From Opitutaceae bacterium BACL24 MAG-120322-bin51 (GTDB lineage: Bacteria; Verrucomicrobiota; Verrucomicrobiia; Opitutales; Coraliomargaritaceae): a stretch of DNA of 36,542 nucleotides. The first letter of the stretch is position 1, and each line of letters begins with the position of its first letter. The stretch is taken from the NCBI GenBank assembly GCA_905182435.1, contig CAJJBN010000008.1, forward strand, positions 1-36,542, written 5' to 3'. The position numbers and the translations under genes were made by a program. The notes under the pieces are model-generated. The model did no database searches. It saw only the letters and a list, made by a program, of their open reading frames with translations, and had not been told where the DNA came from. Shown here piece after piece: positions 1 through 8,752 of this stretch.

Positions 1-2
1 AG

Positions 3-233
3 CATGACTTTCATGACGAAGCGATCGAGGCGCTGCACCGCGAAGGTATTGCGCTGCCAGAGGATCCTAAAGATCGCCGCCCTGCGCGCGGTGTGCGTGC
101 CTCGGGTAAACGAGTTTCCAAACCCCGCGAGGGGAAGGAAAAGCCCAAAGATAAAGATGCGTCCGCAGGCAGAGCCGCCAAGCAGAAGCGCGCGGGGCGT
201 CCGTTTCGAGGTTTCGGGCGTGGGCGTCCGTAG
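3..233 (+). CDS. C-terminal fragment of a basic-tailed protein (partial)
   Basis: An open frame enters from the left edge and stops with TAG at 231-233, giving about 76 residues. The first part (residues about 1-25) looks like the end of a folded domain. The remainder is a low-complexity tail rich in Lys, Arg, Gly and Pro and ends in GRGRP. Such tails are common on RNA-binding enzymes such as pseudouridine synthases and DEAD-box helicases, but no diagnostic motif lies inside the window, so I do not assign a function. The long ORF in the overlapping frame (4-267) is rich in unlikely residues and is a shadow. The true start lies outside the window. Confidence 0.55.
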   Translation, partial: HDFHDEAIEALHREGIALPEDPKDRRPARGVRASGKRVSKPREGKEKPKDKDASAGRAAKQKRAGRPFRGFGRGRP

Positions 234-294
234 TGCCAACTCGGTCGCGGTTTGCGCTTGTCCCTGAGTGCCCGCAGACTGATTGATAGCAACG

Positions 295-1126
295 ATGAAA
301 AAATCACTCAACCGGCAAGCACAGGCGCAGTTTGATCTGCAGTTGCGCCACCGCATCAATGCGGGGCGAGTGGCGGTAAAGGCGCAGACGGCGTTTTTCG
401 GTCGTCAGTTTGGCCAAGTCGCCAGTGAGTGGAAGGAGGACGACACTCGGGTGACCTTTGCTGACTTTGCGATCTCGGAGAATGTGTTTGCGGCGCTGCG
501 GCGGGATTTCGCGGAGGATGACTATTGTAGCGAAGAAGCGAATCCGCTCGATGAGGTGTTAACACTCGGCGCTGGATTCGCTTGGGTGATCGATCCGATC
601 GATGGCACTAATAATTATGCGCTCGGCTTTCCGGTCTGTGCCATTTCGTTGGGCTTTACTGCACGATGGGATGCCGGTGTATGGGTTTATTTACGATTAC
701 AGCACCGATGCGTTGCTAGAGGGCGGCGCTGGTTTTGGCCTACAACGCAATCAAAAGACGGTGAATCGCGATCGTATGGCGGCCGATGCGCAGACGATGT
801 TAGGCCTGCATTTTCCGATCGATCTTGAGCTGCTGGATAAGCTCAAGCCCTTACTCGCAAAATACCGCGTGCGTTGCCTGGGCAGTGGCGCGCTGAGCGC
901 TGCGTATGTGGCGACTGGCTATTTGACCGGGGTGGTCGATTTTCGCGTCAAGGTCTGGGACATCGCCGCGGCCTATGCGCTGTGTGCCGGCGCGGGCGTC
1001 GCGTTTAAATTCCTCGAAGCGAGTCCGTTTCCGTTAAGAGCGTTTCACCCGCAGATGGATTTCTGTCCATACCTGGCGGGCACCGAAGCGGTGTGTGAGG
1101 AACTGCAGTGCCAATTAGGCGAATAA
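295..1126 (+). CDS. Inositol monophosphatase family protein, interrupted by a 1-nt frameshift
   Basis: The protein belongs to the Mg2+-dependent, Li+-sensitive sugar phosphatase superfamily (IMPase, CysQ, HisN relatives). The first half carries the acidic SEEANP loop and the metal-binding motif WVIDPIDGTNNY. The second half carries the third motif VWDIAAAYALCAGAGV, where the Asp completes the metal site. The two halves lie in different frames. Deleting one G from the GGG at about 649-651 joins them into ISLALLHDGMPVYGFIYDY, which fits the family's usual continuation. I chose ATG 295 rather than the upstream TTG at 283. The substrate cannot be told from sequence: inositol phosphate, PAP and histidinol phosphate enzymes share these motifs. 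The frameshift is either a sequence error or a recent mutation, because both halves keep all motifs. Confidence 0.8.
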
Positions 1127-1158
1127 TGCGGTGCCTGAAAGCGCGGCGATCTGTAGTC

Positions 1159-1593
1159 CTAGTCTTCCTGGAATCGCTGATGTCCTGCGCTTTTTTGCTT
1201 TTTTAGTTGGACGAGTCGTTCCGTTGCGGCGGCGTAGTCTTGAGCTTCGAGCGCAGCGAGTAGCTGCTCGAGTGTTTGTATGCTTTTTTGCATAGCCGCG
1301 GTATAGTCGGCGCGCATGCTGTTTTTTTGCTCAGGTGCGAGTGTGTCCGCCAGTGCGGGGACTAACTCGACCGATGCTTTGGCATGCTTGAGGATGGTCT
1401 CGACTTGTGCGATATATTCGGCGCGCTGGTCGGGGTTGGGCCCACTACGGAATGCTTTTGATAGGCTGCGATAGGCGGTGTTCATTGCTGACATTTCTTT
1501 GGCCAAGGGGGTATCCTCGTCCTCGGCGAAGGTACTACCCGCGGTGAGGCAAGCGAGCGAGAGCAGCATGATCGTTTTAAAGTAATGAGTCAT
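1159..1593 (-). CDS. Cytochrome b562 family protein
   Basis: This is a 144-residue exported protein with an N-terminal signal peptide (residues about 1-23, cleavage probably after TFA). The mature part is almost entirely helical, as expected of the four-helix bundle of cytochrome b562. In that family heme b is held by a Met in the first helix and a His in the last. Here Met34 (in AKEMSAMN, with Met37 an alternative) and His138 (in KSAGHQRF) sit at equivalent places, and the ending GHQRFQ resembles the family's YHQKY. It probably serves as a small periplasmic electron carrier, although the family's physiological partners are poorly known. The gene stands alone between a convergent IMPase-like gene and the thioesterase upstream on the same strand. 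Confidence 0.7.
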   Translation of the reverse strand: MTHYFKTIMLLSLACLTAGSTFAEDEDTPLAKEMSAMNTAYRSLSKAFRSGPNPDQRAEYIAQVETILKHAKASVELVPALADTLAPEQKNSMRADYTAAMQKSIQTLEQLLAALEAQDYAAATERLVQLKKQKSAGHQRFQED

Positions 1594-1646
1594 ATTCGGT
1601 GGCGTGTATTGTATTGTACTGTAGCGAGCGGGTCGAAAGTCGTGGT

Positions 1647-2075
1647 TTACAGGTCAATTGCGGCGCCCGCCTCAGGTTTCCAAGCGACGTCGATTTTGGC
1701 TAAAAACGCTGCGGGCGGGCGCAGGGCTTTGCCGTTTGTATCCATAAAGCCATGGCTGGTGCTGCCAGTGGCGAGGAGTGTGTCGCCACGGCGCACTTCG
1801 TAGTCAAAGTGGAACCGGGCGCGGGGTTTTGCGCGCATGAAGAGGTGGATCTCCAGTCGATCGTCAAAGCGCGCGGGGCGTTTGTATACCGCGCTGGCGG
1901 TGAGCACGGGCAGGTGCAGGTTGCTGGCCTCAATTTCGAGGTAGGGGATGCCGATCTCGTCGAGCATCAGGATGCGGGCGGTCTCGAACCAGACGAGATA
2001 GTTGCTGTGGTAAACCACATCCATGCGGTCGGTTTCGGCGTAGCGGACGCGTATCTGCGAAATTGTATGAATCAT
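1647..2075 (-). CDS. Acyl-CoA thioesterase, YbgC/4-hydroxybenzoyl-CoA type hot-dog fold
   Basis: The 142-residue protein has the hot-dog thioesterase signature near its N-terminus: RYAETDRMDVVYHSNYLVWF, with Asp16 as candidate catalytic acid and the Tyr22-His23-Asn25-Tyr26 motif of YbgC. It would hydrolyse acyl-CoA thioesters in the cytoplasm; the acyl chain preference cannot be predicted. I placed the start at ATG 2075, which gives the normal family length. The frame is open upstream to 2432, but that extension runs through a long inverted repeat and has no family similarity. The cytochrome b562 gene follows 54 bases downstream on the same strand. Confidence 0.85.
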   Translation of the reverse strand: MIHTISQIRVRYAETDRMDVVYHSNYLVWFETARILMLDEIGIPYLEIEASNLHLPVLTASAVYKRPARFDDRLEIHLFMRAKPRARFHFDYEVRRGDTLLATGSTSHGFMDTNGKALRPPAAFLAKIDVAWKPEAGAAIDL

Positions 2076-2133
2076 TGCACGGGAGTGTGTGGCCTGCTGC
2101 GGGAGGAGTGAAGAGTGAAATGCGTGAAATGTT

Positions 2134-2203
2134 GTGGCGTCGTTGCTTGCAACGGCCGTGTCCCGATTCACCTCGATGAGGCCGTTGCAAGCAGCGACGC
2201 CAC
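2134..2203. repeat. Long inverted repeat (24-bp arms, 22-nt loop)
   Basis: The arms 2134-2157 and 2180-2203 are complementary over 24 positions with a single T:G mismatch, which becomes a wobble pair in RNA. Each arm also contains a short internal palindrome (GTTGC-TT-GCAAC in the left arm). The element lies between the divergent starts of the thioesterase (2075) and the membrane protein (2307). Its form resembles REP-doublet elements. No T-tract follows on either strand, so it is not an obvious terminator. Confidence 0.8.
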
Positions 2204-2306
2204 GCACTTTGATTAAAGTCAGGAATTGTTGAGGCTGTCTTTGCGCAAAGTCCTTACGCGCAGACTTGCCATGCCGGTGTTTCCGTTGCACGGTGCGCGC
2301 ATACTT

Positions 2307-2864
2307 ATGGGTAAAACGGATCGAATTTTTGTGTATATTATGGGCTTTGTGTTGGGCTCGTTGTTGGTGGCGATGATCATGAATCGGCGGGCACTCAAGG
2401 AAGAGGCGAGTGTCGATCCGTGGGTGACGCATAATGCGGCGGCAGTCAAAGCCGGCGCCGAGGATCTGCCCGAGGGAATGCCAGAGGTGATTCAGAGAGG
2501 TAAGATTCTAGATTTTGGCATTTTGCCGAGCGCGGCGAACGCGCAGACAAAGGTCTGGCACTTGAATTTCGACGAGAGTTACCCGTATGTCTGTGTGGTG
2601 GAGCACCTATCGACGGGCGAATTCTCGTATATGGCGGCCGATCAGATCTTGATCGAGTTGGCCGACGGCGTGGATGTGACCGCGCTGAAGCCAATGCTCG
2701 ACGCGCTGCAGCTGCGTCTGCGGATGTTTAATCGCAAAGACCAGATTGCGGTGGTGGGGGTATTGAGCACACAGATTGATGCGATTCCCGCGACGATCGA
2801 AGCGCTGCAGCCGTATGCAGAGCTATTTCGCTCGGTCGGACCGGACGTGATCGAGTTTAAGTAG
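2307..2864 (+). CDS. Membrane-anchored protein with a subtilase-prodomain-like C-terminus, function unknown
   Basis: I do not recognise a named family with certainty. From ATG 2307 the protein has 185 residues: a short cytoplasmic start, one membrane segment (residues about 7-22, IFVYIMGFVLGSLLVA), a positively charged RR stop, then a soluble domain. The C-terminal 75 residues read like an independently folded beta-alpha-beta unit (DQILIELADG ... ALKPMLDAL ... VGVLSTQIDAIPATIEALQPYAELFRSVGPDVIEF). They recall the fervidolysin-like prodomain of S8 peptidases, including a final 'xVGPDVIEF'-like strand, but no protease domain follows. This assignment is an inference by eye. The start at 2226 is less likely, because it would put 27 polar residues before the membrane segment. 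Confidence 0.6.
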   Translation: MGKTDRIFVYIMGFVLGSLLVAMIMNRRALKEEASVDPWVTHNAAAVKAGAEDLPEGMPEVIQRGKILDFGILPSAANAQTKVWHLNFDESYPYVCVVEHLSTGEFSYMAADQILIELADGVDVTALKPMLDALQLRLRMFNRKDQIAVVGVLSTQIDAIPATIEALQPYAELFRSVGPDVIEFK

Positions 2865-2977
2865 GCTGATCTTGAGTCGAGCGTTGCCTATTTTGCCGAG
2901 ATTGAGCTGGAACTGGCAACTAAACAGATAAAAAGTGCCAGAGAAGCGAGATATGCCTGTATATAGCAACATAGGCA

Positions 2978-3006
2978 TTGACCGAAAAATTCCTTTGCAC
3001 TTTTAT
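2978..3006 (+). promoter_or_regulatory. Putative sigma-70-type promoter of tig
   Basis: TTGACC (2978-2983) and TTTTAT (3001-3006) are separated by exactly 17 bases, 51 bases ahead of the tig start. The -35 matches the consensus at 5 of 6 positions and the -10 at 4 of 6. It is placed by sequence likeness alone in the 192-base gap before the tig-clpP-clpX group. Confidence 0.4.
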
Positions 3007-3056
3007 AGCGCGCTTTTTCCTAGAACTGCCTATTTCAGGCGATACCAATTATTTTT

Positions 3057-4394
3057 ATGAGCACAGTTAAAACCGACGTCCAAGACATTAACGAAACACG
3101 CAAGACAATCACCGTGAGTGTCGCTGCCGCAGAAATCGCCAGCATCGAGGCGAGCCTGATTAAGGAATTCATGCGCGATGCGAAGATCCCGGGCTTCCGC
3201 CCAGGTAAGGCGCCGGAGAATATGATCCGTATGCGCTACGCCAAGGAGCTGAAGTCAGAGCTTTCACAGCGCGTCGTTTCTAAGGCGCACCAAGAAGGTG
3301 TCGCGAAGTCCGACTTCGAAATCTTCGGTGTCGTCGATCTTAACGAGGGCGAGATCGCTGCTGGTTCGGACGCAACCATCACTTTCACTGTTGATGTGCT
3401 GCAAGCTTTTGAGGTCCCCGCTTACGAAGGTCTGAAGGTCACCAACGAGCCAACTGAGGCCAGTGCTGAAGAGGTCGAGAAAATGTTTGAGCAATTGCTC
3501 AGTCAACGGGCCGAGTTCAATGTAGCTGAGAAGGCCGCTGATAAGGGTGACTACGTGCGCTGCTCCTACGAAGGTAAGATCGGTGACGAACTGGTTGCGG
3601 ATCTCGTTCCTGAAACTCCAATGTATGGTACTCAGAAGGTCACATGGGAAGAAGCTGGCGCAGAAGGCACCCCGGGTGTTCAAGCAATTGTTGACGGGGT
3701 AGTTGGCATGCAGGCTGGCGACGAAAAGGAAGTCACCATGGAATTTGCTGAAGACTTCAAGCCAGAAGCGCTTGCAGGTAAGACAGCCGTTTACTCTTTG
3801 AAGGCAGAAGAAGTTCGCGAGAAGGTGATGCCAGCAATGGACGATGCATTCTTCGCAAGCATGCAGGTTAAAGATGAAGCTGAGCTGCGTGAGCGCATTA
3901 GCCAAAACATCGAAGGCCAAAAGAAGGAGAAGAATGTCAATGCCGAGCGCCAGCAAATCACTGAACAGCTTCTCGGTAGCGTCGAGTTTGCCATCCCTGA
4001 AAGCGGGATCGAGAGCGAAACTGAAGCAGTGCTGCGTGACTTTATGCAGCGCAACATGCAGCAGGGCGCTTCCGAGGCAGACTTCGAAGCACACAAAGAG
4101 CAGCTCCATGAAGGTGCGAGTAAGGCAGCGCATGATCGGCTCAAGTCTCGCCTGATCCTCAGTAAGATTGCTGAAAAGGAAAAGGTGCAGGCCGAGAACG
4201 ACGACTTTAGCCGCATGATCATGATGCAAGCGCAGCAGTCTGGCGAAAAGCCGGAGAAGATCGTCAAGGAAATCCAAAAGGATCAGAGTCGCATCAACAA
4301 CATGCGCAGCGAAATCCTGTTGGGTAAGACCATGGATCTGATCCTCGACAAGGCTGAGCGCGAAACAGTTGCAGCGACAACTGTCGAAGCTTAA
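3057..4394 (+). CDS. tig: Trigger factor
   Basis: This is the ribosome-associated chaperone and peptidyl-prolyl isomerase that receives nascent chains at the exit tunnel. The 445 residues are close to the family's usual length. The N-terminal ribosome-binding domain contains the signature loop PGFRPGKAPENMIRMRY (residues about 45-61). An FKBP-like domain follows at about 150-245, then the long helical C-terminal chaperone arms. The product is Glu/Lys rich. The ATG at 3057 has no clear Shine-Dalgarno sequence, as with other genes here. It heads the arrangement tig-clpP-clpX, conserved in many bacteria, which couples folding with degradation. Confidence 0.96.
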   Translation: MSTVKTDVQDINETRKTITVSVAAAEIASIEASLIKEFMRDAKIPGFRPGKAPENMIRMRYAKELKSELSQRVVSKAHQEGVAKSDFEIFGVVDLNEGEIAAGSDATITFTVDVLQAFEVPAYEGLKVTNEPTEASAEEVEKMFEQLLSQRAEFNVAEKAADKGDYVRCSYEGKIGDELVADLVPETPMYGTQKVTWEEAGAEGTPGVQAIVDGVVGMQAGDEKEVTMEFAEDFKPEALAGKTAVYSLKAEEVREKVMPAMDDAFFASMQVKDEAELRERISQNIEGQKKEKNVNAERQQITEQLLGSVEFAIPESGIESETEAVLRDFMQRNMQQGASEADFEAHKEQLHEGASKAAHDRLKSRLILSKIAEKEKVQAENDDFSRMIMMQAQQSGEKPEKIVKEIQKDQSRINNMRSEILLGKTMDLILDKAERETVAATTVEA

Positions 4395-4486
4395 GCTTAT
4401 TTGTTAAAAGCGCTGGATAATCTGCGACAGGTCCGCTATGGTCTGCGCAGAATTCTTTCACTATCATCCTACTATTATAAATTATC

Positions 4487-5083
4487 GTGAGTTACGTTCC
4501 ACTACCTACAGTCTATGAGCGCGAAGGGCGCACCGAGCGCGCTTGGGATATTTACAGCCGCCTGTTGCGCGATCGTATCATTTTTATCGGCACGCCGATC
4601 AATGACTTCGTCGCCAATGCCGTGGTTGCGCAGATGCTTTTCCTGCAAATGGATGATCCGAAGAAGGACATCAGCCTGTATATCAATTGCCCCGGTGGCA
4701 GTGTGACGGATGGCATGGCGATTTACGATACGATGAATTTCCTGCAGTGTGACATCGTCACTTACTGTGTGGGGCAGGCCGCTAGCATGGCGACGCTCTT
4801 GCTCGCTGCTGGCACTAAAGGTAAACGCTACGCACTGCCGAATAGCCGTGTGATGATGCATCAGCCGACTGGTGGTGCGACCGGTCAGACATCCGACATC
4901 TCGATCGCTGCGAAGGAAATTCTTCGCTGGCGTGCGCAGATGAACGGGCTGCTTGCCCAGCACACCAACAAGACTGCTGAGGAGATTGCTTCCGATTCGG
5001 ATCGCGATTTCTATCTCACTGCCAAGGAGGCGATGGAATACGGGATCGTCGATAAGGTGATCGAGAGTAAGCCTAGCGCATAA
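4487..5083 (+). CDS. clpP: ATP-dependent Clp protease proteolytic subunit
   Basis: This is the serine peptidase that forms the 14-subunit barrel used by ClpX. The catalytic triad is visible at canonical spacing: Ser100 in VGQAASMA, His125 in MMHQP and Asp174 in DSDRDFYL. The protein has 198 residues and starts with GTG at 4487, close to the point where family similarity begins ([13 protein letters not shown]). It lies 92 bases after tig and 27 bases before clpX, in line with one operon. Confidence 0.97.
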   Translation: MSYVPLPTVYEREGRTERAWDIYSRLLRDRIIFIGTPINDFVANAVVAQMLFLQMDDPKKDISLYINCPGGSVTDGMAIYDTMNFLQCDIVTYCVGQAASMATLLLAAGTKGKRYALPNSRVMMHQPTGGATGQTSDISIAAKEILRWRAQMNGLLAQHTNKTAEEIASDSDRDFYLTAKEAMEYGIVDKVIESKPSA

Positions 5084-5110
5084 CAATTTAGAAAAGAGAC
5101 TTTTACTAGT

Positions 5111-6508
5111 ATGGCAAAATCCACACGGATGACTTTTTGCTCGTTTTGCGGTAAAGCGCAGAATGAGGTGCGCAAGATGATTGCAGGCCCAGCGGGTGTG
5201 CACATCTGCGACTCTTGCGTGTCTGTTTGCAAGACCATCATTGATCGCGAACTCTCCGGCGCTCCGGAAGAGGGTGAGGTGAGTAAGGATGCAGTTGCTA
5301 CAGGCGCCGGTGCAGGTCTTTTCAATATGCTCAGACCGGCCGAAATTACGGCGGGCTTGGATCAGCATATTATCAGCCAAGACTACGCGAAGCGTGCTCT
5401 GGCGGTGGCAGTATATAATCACTACAAACGCTTGCGCTCGGAAGATCGTATCGAAGGCGCAACAGAATTTTCGGATCTCGACGGCAAGTTCGCCGACGTG
5501 CAAGTGGAGAAAAGCAATATTCTCCTGCTCGGTCCGACCGGCACTGGTAAAACATTGCTTGCACGTACCTTAGCTAAGATGCTCGATGTGCCGTTTGCGA
5601 TTGCCGATGCGACTACATTGACTGAAGCAGGTTATGTCGGAGAAGACGTTGAAAATATCGTCCTACGACTATTACAGTCCGCTGATTACGATGTGAAAAA
5701 AGCCGAGTGCGGCATCATCTATGTCGACGAGATTGATAAGATCGGTCGTAAGACCGACAATGTCTCGATCACTCGGGATGTTTCGGGTGAAGGGGTGCAA
5801 CAAGCACTGCTTAAGATTCTAGAAGGCACGGTTTGTAATGTGCCACCACAGGGTGGTCGCAAACACCCGAACCAAGAATACATTCAGCTTGATACTTCGA
5901 ACATCCTTTTCATTTGCGGTGGTGCATTCGTCGGCCTTGATAAGATCGTCCAGGGCCGAATCGGCTCGAAAGCGATGGGCTTTGATACCCAGCACAATCT
6001 TCGTATGGATGAGGTGCCGCTGAGTGAGTTGCTGCGCGATACACAGCCAGAAGATTTGGTGCACTTCGGTATGATTCCCGAATTTATCGGACGTCTGCCG
6101 ATGGTTGCCGTACTCGACGAGTTGAGCCGTTCCGATTTGGAACACATCTTACAGAACACTAAAAATTCATTGCTCAAGCAATACAGTAAGCTGTTCTTGA
6201 TGGAAGGTGCGAAGCTACACTTTACCCGCGATGCCGTCGCCGCGATCGCTGATAAGGCGATTGAGCTGAAGACCGGTGCGCGTGCACTGCGCGCGATCAT
6301 GGAGCGAATCATGCTCGATGTGATGTATGACTTACCGCAGACTGAAAATGTCGATGAGGTGGTGATTAATCGCTCGGTCGTCGAAGGAAGCGGCAAGCCT
6401 AAGATTAAATATCACAAGGTCGACAAAGCAGCAAAGGTGACCAAGCCCAAGGCGACAGAAACTGAAGCCACAAGGTCAGCAGATAACAGCCCGGCGGACG
6501 CAGCGTAG
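5111..6508 (+). CDS. clpX: ATP-dependent Clp protease ATP-binding subunit ClpX
   Basis: This is the AAA+ unfoldase that delivers substrates to ClpP. A C4 zinc-binding domain sits at the N-terminus (Cys10, Cys13, Cys33, Cys36). The AAA+ module shows Walker A GPTGTGKT (141-148), the GYVG pore loop (174-177) and Walker B with DEID at 206-209. It also has the [10 protein letters not shown] loop near 283-292, at the place of the ClpP-contacting IGF loop, and a sensor-2 [11 protein letters not shown]. The last 50 residues are a Lys/Ala/Thr-rich tail beyond the conserved core. The length of 465 is slightly above the usual value because of this tail. Confidence 0.97.
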   Translation: MAKSTRMTFCSFCGKAQNEVRKMIAGPAGVHICDSCVSVCKTIIDRELSGAPEEGEVSKDAVATGAGAGLFNMLRPAEITAGLDQHIISQDYAKRALAVAVYNHYKRLRSEDRIEGATEFSDLDGKFADVQVEKSNILLLGPTGTGKTLLARTLAKMLDVPFAIADATTLTEAGYVGEDVENIVLRLLQSADYDVKKAECGIIYVDEIDKIGRKTDNVSITRDVSGEGVQQALLKILEGTVCNVPPQGGRKHPNQEYIQLDTSNILFICGGAFVGLDKIVQGRIGSKAMGFDTQHNLRMDEVPLSELLRDTQPEDLVHFGMIPEFIGRLPMVAVLDELSRSDLEHILQNTKNSLLKQYSKLFLMEGAKLHFTRDAVAAIADKAIELKTGARALRAIMERIMLDVMYDLPQTENVDEVVINRSVVEGSGKPKIKYHKVDKAAKVTKPKATETEATRSADNSPADAA

Positions 6509-6596
6509 TCGTAACGGTTTTGTTAAACGAGTGGTTGGGGAGCCTTGTGGGTGGATGGCCTTTGACTGGTGGGCTATTTTTAGGCTGTGGTGAGGT

Positions 6597-7532
6597 ATGC
6601 GGCCTCTAATATTCATTTCACTTGTTACGCTTGGTATTCAACTGCCAAGTTGCTTATTCGCATCGATCAATATTATCGGCTATGATCCGCTGACTAATGA
6701 CCGTTTCGTAAATGATGCTTCATTTTTTGCGGGAGGTCTTGATCTCTCGGGGGTAGCGCTTGTGAATACTGGGCAGGGGCCTGGTTTTTCGGGGGATGAC
6801 GGTGGGCGTTGGGTGACGATGCTCAGTCGGAATGTGTTTATTACTGCGAATCATTTCGCACCAGGAGTCGGCTCGTCAGTGACCTTTCATCAAACGAACT
6901 CCGCCCTAGGCGCTTCATTTTCGGCCTCGATTGAAGAGACGATGCGTATCGGCAATACTGATATTCGTGTAGGAACGCTGGATGTGGCTCTTCCAGATGG
7001 CTATGGCTACTATGATATTTGGAATGCTCCGTTCAGCAGTGAGGCTCCCGTGCAGATAACAGGCCCGAATGTGCTGACCTTTGGGCGCTCAGAGGGTGAT
7101 TATGCGGTGACTCAGGATGTCGCTGTTGGGCAGAATAACCTGAACCTATTTTTCCCGTCTCAGACTATCGGTGGAGCAACTGGTGATGCGGGTGCGATGA
7201 CCTTTGATGATTCTGCTCTCACCTATGAAAGTCAATTTGGCCTTGGAGATTCGGGTGCCCCGGTAATGCTGGTTGTCGGTGGTAACTTAACGATGGTCGG
7301 AGTCAACTGGTTCGTTGGTAGTATTGATGCCGGTGCAACCGAAATTAGTGGGTTTACCTATCTGCCCAATTACCAAAGCGAGATACAGACTTATATCGAT
7401 GAAAACCTTGAGATGATCATTGTGCCAGAGCCTCCGGCGAGTGCTTTTTTTCTTGGTTTGAGTGCGCTAGGACTGGTTTTTAAGCGTCGTCGCACGCCAA
7501 ATGTCGCTAATCGTGCTCGAGGCATAGACTGA
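6597..7532 (+). CDS. PEP-CTERM-anchored trypsin-like serine protease
   Basis: This exported protein of 311 residues has a signal peptide (about 1-22) and a chymotrypsin-fold peptidase domain. The candidate triad is His86 in ITANHFAP, Asp129 in VGTLDVALP and Ser219 in LGDSGAPVM. A PEP-CTERM sorting signal is at 276-299: VPEPPASAF, a hydrophobic stretch, then KRRR. Proteins of this type are recognised by an exosortase at the VPEP motif and sorted to the cell surface or biofilm matrix; an exosortase gene lies at 12573 in this window. Unusually, 12 residues follow KRRR, whereas these proteins normally end there. That tail is encoded by DNA homologous to antisense ybeY (see findings). The natural substrate is unknown. 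Confidence 0.85.
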   Translation: MRPLIFISLVTLGIQLPSCLFASINIIGYDPLTNDRFVNDASFFAGGLDLSGVALVNTGQGPGFSGDDGGRWVTMLSRNVFITANHFAPGVGSSVTFHQTNSALGASFSASIEETMRIGNTDIRVGTLDVALPDGYGYYDIWNAPFSSEAPVQITGPNVLTFGRSEGDYAVTQDVAVGQNNLNLFFPSQTIGGATGDAGAMTFDDSALTYESQFGLGDSGAPVMLVVGGNLTMVGVNWFVGSIDAGATEISGFTYLPNYQSEIQTYIDENLEMIIVPEPPASAFFLGLSALGLVFKRRRTPNVANRARGID

Positions 7533-7663
7533 GTTCGCGGCTACAAGGTTCATCCCATTCTTCGAGTGAGTGATACAGTTGCTTGACCGCCGAGATTCTC
7601 TGGTGACCTGCTTATACTGATTACTGATTACTGATTACTGATTTTCAGATCGAACCGGGTCAT
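7496..7663 (-). pseudogene. Decayed second copy of ybeY with an internal deletion
   Basis: Read on the minus strand, this begins ATG (7663-7661) with a start like that of YbeY (MTRFDLKISNQ against MNRLHLEISNQ). The DNA from 7561 to about 7670 aligns with 9137-9240, and 7496 to about 7560 aligns with 8876 to about 8940. The intervening 195 bases of ybeY are missing. The junction falls in the short repeat CTTCG that occurs at both breakpoints (8941-8945 and 9136-9140). Two extra copies of the heptamer TTACTGA (7614-7640) shift the frame. Similarity continues a few bases upstream of the ATG into sequence that is pgpH coding region at the intact locus. The remnant cannot make a working YbeY. Confidence 0.75.
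7614..7640. repeat. Tandem heptamer TTACTGA
   Basis: The run TACTGA-TTACTGA-TTACTGA-TTACTGA lies inside the ybeY remnant. The intact gene has a single equivalent unit at about 9191-9205, so the array looks like a slippage expansion after duplication. Confidence 0.75.
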
Positions 7664-7686
7664 TATCTTGAGGGGATTTTTCCACC

Positions 7687-8751
7687 TCAGGCAGCTTTAT
7701 TCGACAGCATCGTCTTTAGATGCTTATAGCCGACCAGCTTTTGACTGTCTTCATCCCAGAGCCGCAGCTTGAGTGATTTCAAGCTGGTGCGCAACGTGAG
7801 TTCTGGCACTTGCTGGAAGAACGGTTCTGCATTGTGGCATTGCTCCAAGGAATAGTTGGGGATGCGCGAGCTCAGGTGGTGAATGTGGTGATAGCCGATA
7901 TTACCCGAGAACCATTGCAGGATTTTGGGTAGTTTGTAGAACGAGCTGCCTTTCATGGCGGAGTGTGTGTAGTCCCACTCTTCGCCGCTGCGCCAATAGG
8001 TGTCCTCGAATTGATGCTGCACATAAAACAGCCACACGCCGAGTGTGCCTGCGACCGCTGTGACTGTTAGTTGCATCAATAAGTAATTCCAGAAACCAAA
8101 TATGGCACTCATGCTGATCGCATAAACGAGGATGGTTGCATTCATGGCCCATACGGAGCGCTTATCGAGCTTGCTGGCGTTGGTGTAAGCGACGCGTTGA
8201 TAAAACAGGAATAGGCCGAGTGGAATGAGACCGAAAAGCACAAAAGGGTTGCGCGTGAGTCGGTAGCAGAAGCGTTCCCAGCGCGGTGCTGCTAGATATT
8301 CGTTGACCGTCATCGTCCAGACGTCGCCGATGCCGCGTTGATCGAGGTTGCCGGATGTGCCGTGATGGACGGCATGTTGCCAGCGCCAGTGGCGATAAGG
8401 CGTCAGCGTTAGCAGGCCTGAAATAAAGCCGACGATATGATTGGCCTTTTTTGAGCGAAAGTAGGAACCATGGCCACAGTCGTGAAAAATGATGAAGACG
8501 CGGACGAGGAATAACCCAGCTAGGATTGCAAGTGCAATGGTCAGTGGCCAAGAGACTGTCATCGTAAAATACATGAGAGCCCAGAGGCCGATGTAGGGGA
8601 TCACAGTATTGGTGATTTGCCAGATGCTTTTCTTCAGGCAAGGCTGTTGGTATTGCGCCACGATCTTACGCCATGAGCTTGGAGCCTCGACCTGTTTGGA
8701 TGGGGGGGGAAGTGTTTCGTCAGAAACTGAATGATGGGTTGGGATGTCCAT
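7687..8751 (-). CDS. Membrane fatty acid desaturase
   Basis: The protein of 354 residues belongs to the di-iron integral membrane fatty acid desaturase family. All three histidine boxes are present: HDCGH (90-94), HWRWQHAVHH (121-130) and HHIHH (288-292). The last sits in GNIGYHHIHHLSSRIPNY, typical of acyl-lipid delta-12/omega-type enzymes. It has about four to six membrane segments (about 48-66, 70-88, 168-186, 205-222 and 224-244). It probably introduces a cis double bond into membrane lipid acyl chains using O2 and an electron donor; regiochemistry cannot be read from sequence. Its ATG is one base after the ybeY stop codon, so the two are probably co-transcribed. A decayed ybeY copy follows 24 bases downstream, so the desaturase lies between two related sequences. 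Confidence 0.9.
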   Translation of the reverse strand: MDIPTHHSVSDETLPPPSKQVEAPSSWRKIVAQYQQPCLKKSIWQITNTVIPYIGLWALMYFTMTVSWPLTIALAILAGLFLVRVFIIFHDCGHGSYFRSKKANHIVGFISGLLTLTPYRHWRWQHAVHHGTSGNLDQRGIGDVWTMTVNEYLAAPRWERFCYRLTRNPFVLFGLIPLGLFLFYQRVAYTNASKLDKRSVWAMNATILVYAISMSAIFGFWNYLLMQLTVTAVAGTLGVWLFYVQHQFEDTYWRSGEEWDYTHSAMKGSSFYKLPKILQWFSGNIGYHHIHHLSSRIPNYSLEQCHNAEPFFQQVPELTLRTSLKSLKLRLWDEDSQKLVGYKHLKTMLSNKAA

Positions 8752-8752
8752 T

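Noticed and set aside
2076..2432. N-terminal extension of the thioesterase ORF up to 2432
   Set aside because: The added residues run through the 24-bp inverted repeat and are His/Arg rich without family similarity; ATG 2075 gives the usual length.
3264..4277. 337-codon minus-strand ORF inside tig
   Set aside because: It is an antisense shadow of a strongly coding gene, and its composition (rich in His, Cys, Phe) fits no real protein.
4502..5503. 333-codon minus-strand ORF across clpP and clpX
   Set aside because: It lies opposite two certain genes, has no motif and is biased toward His, Arg and Cys; it is a shadow of the codon usage of the real genes.
7614..7640. TTACTGA heptamers as iterons or a regulator binding site
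   Set aside because: They lie inside the ybeY remnant and are explained by expansion of one unit of that gene.
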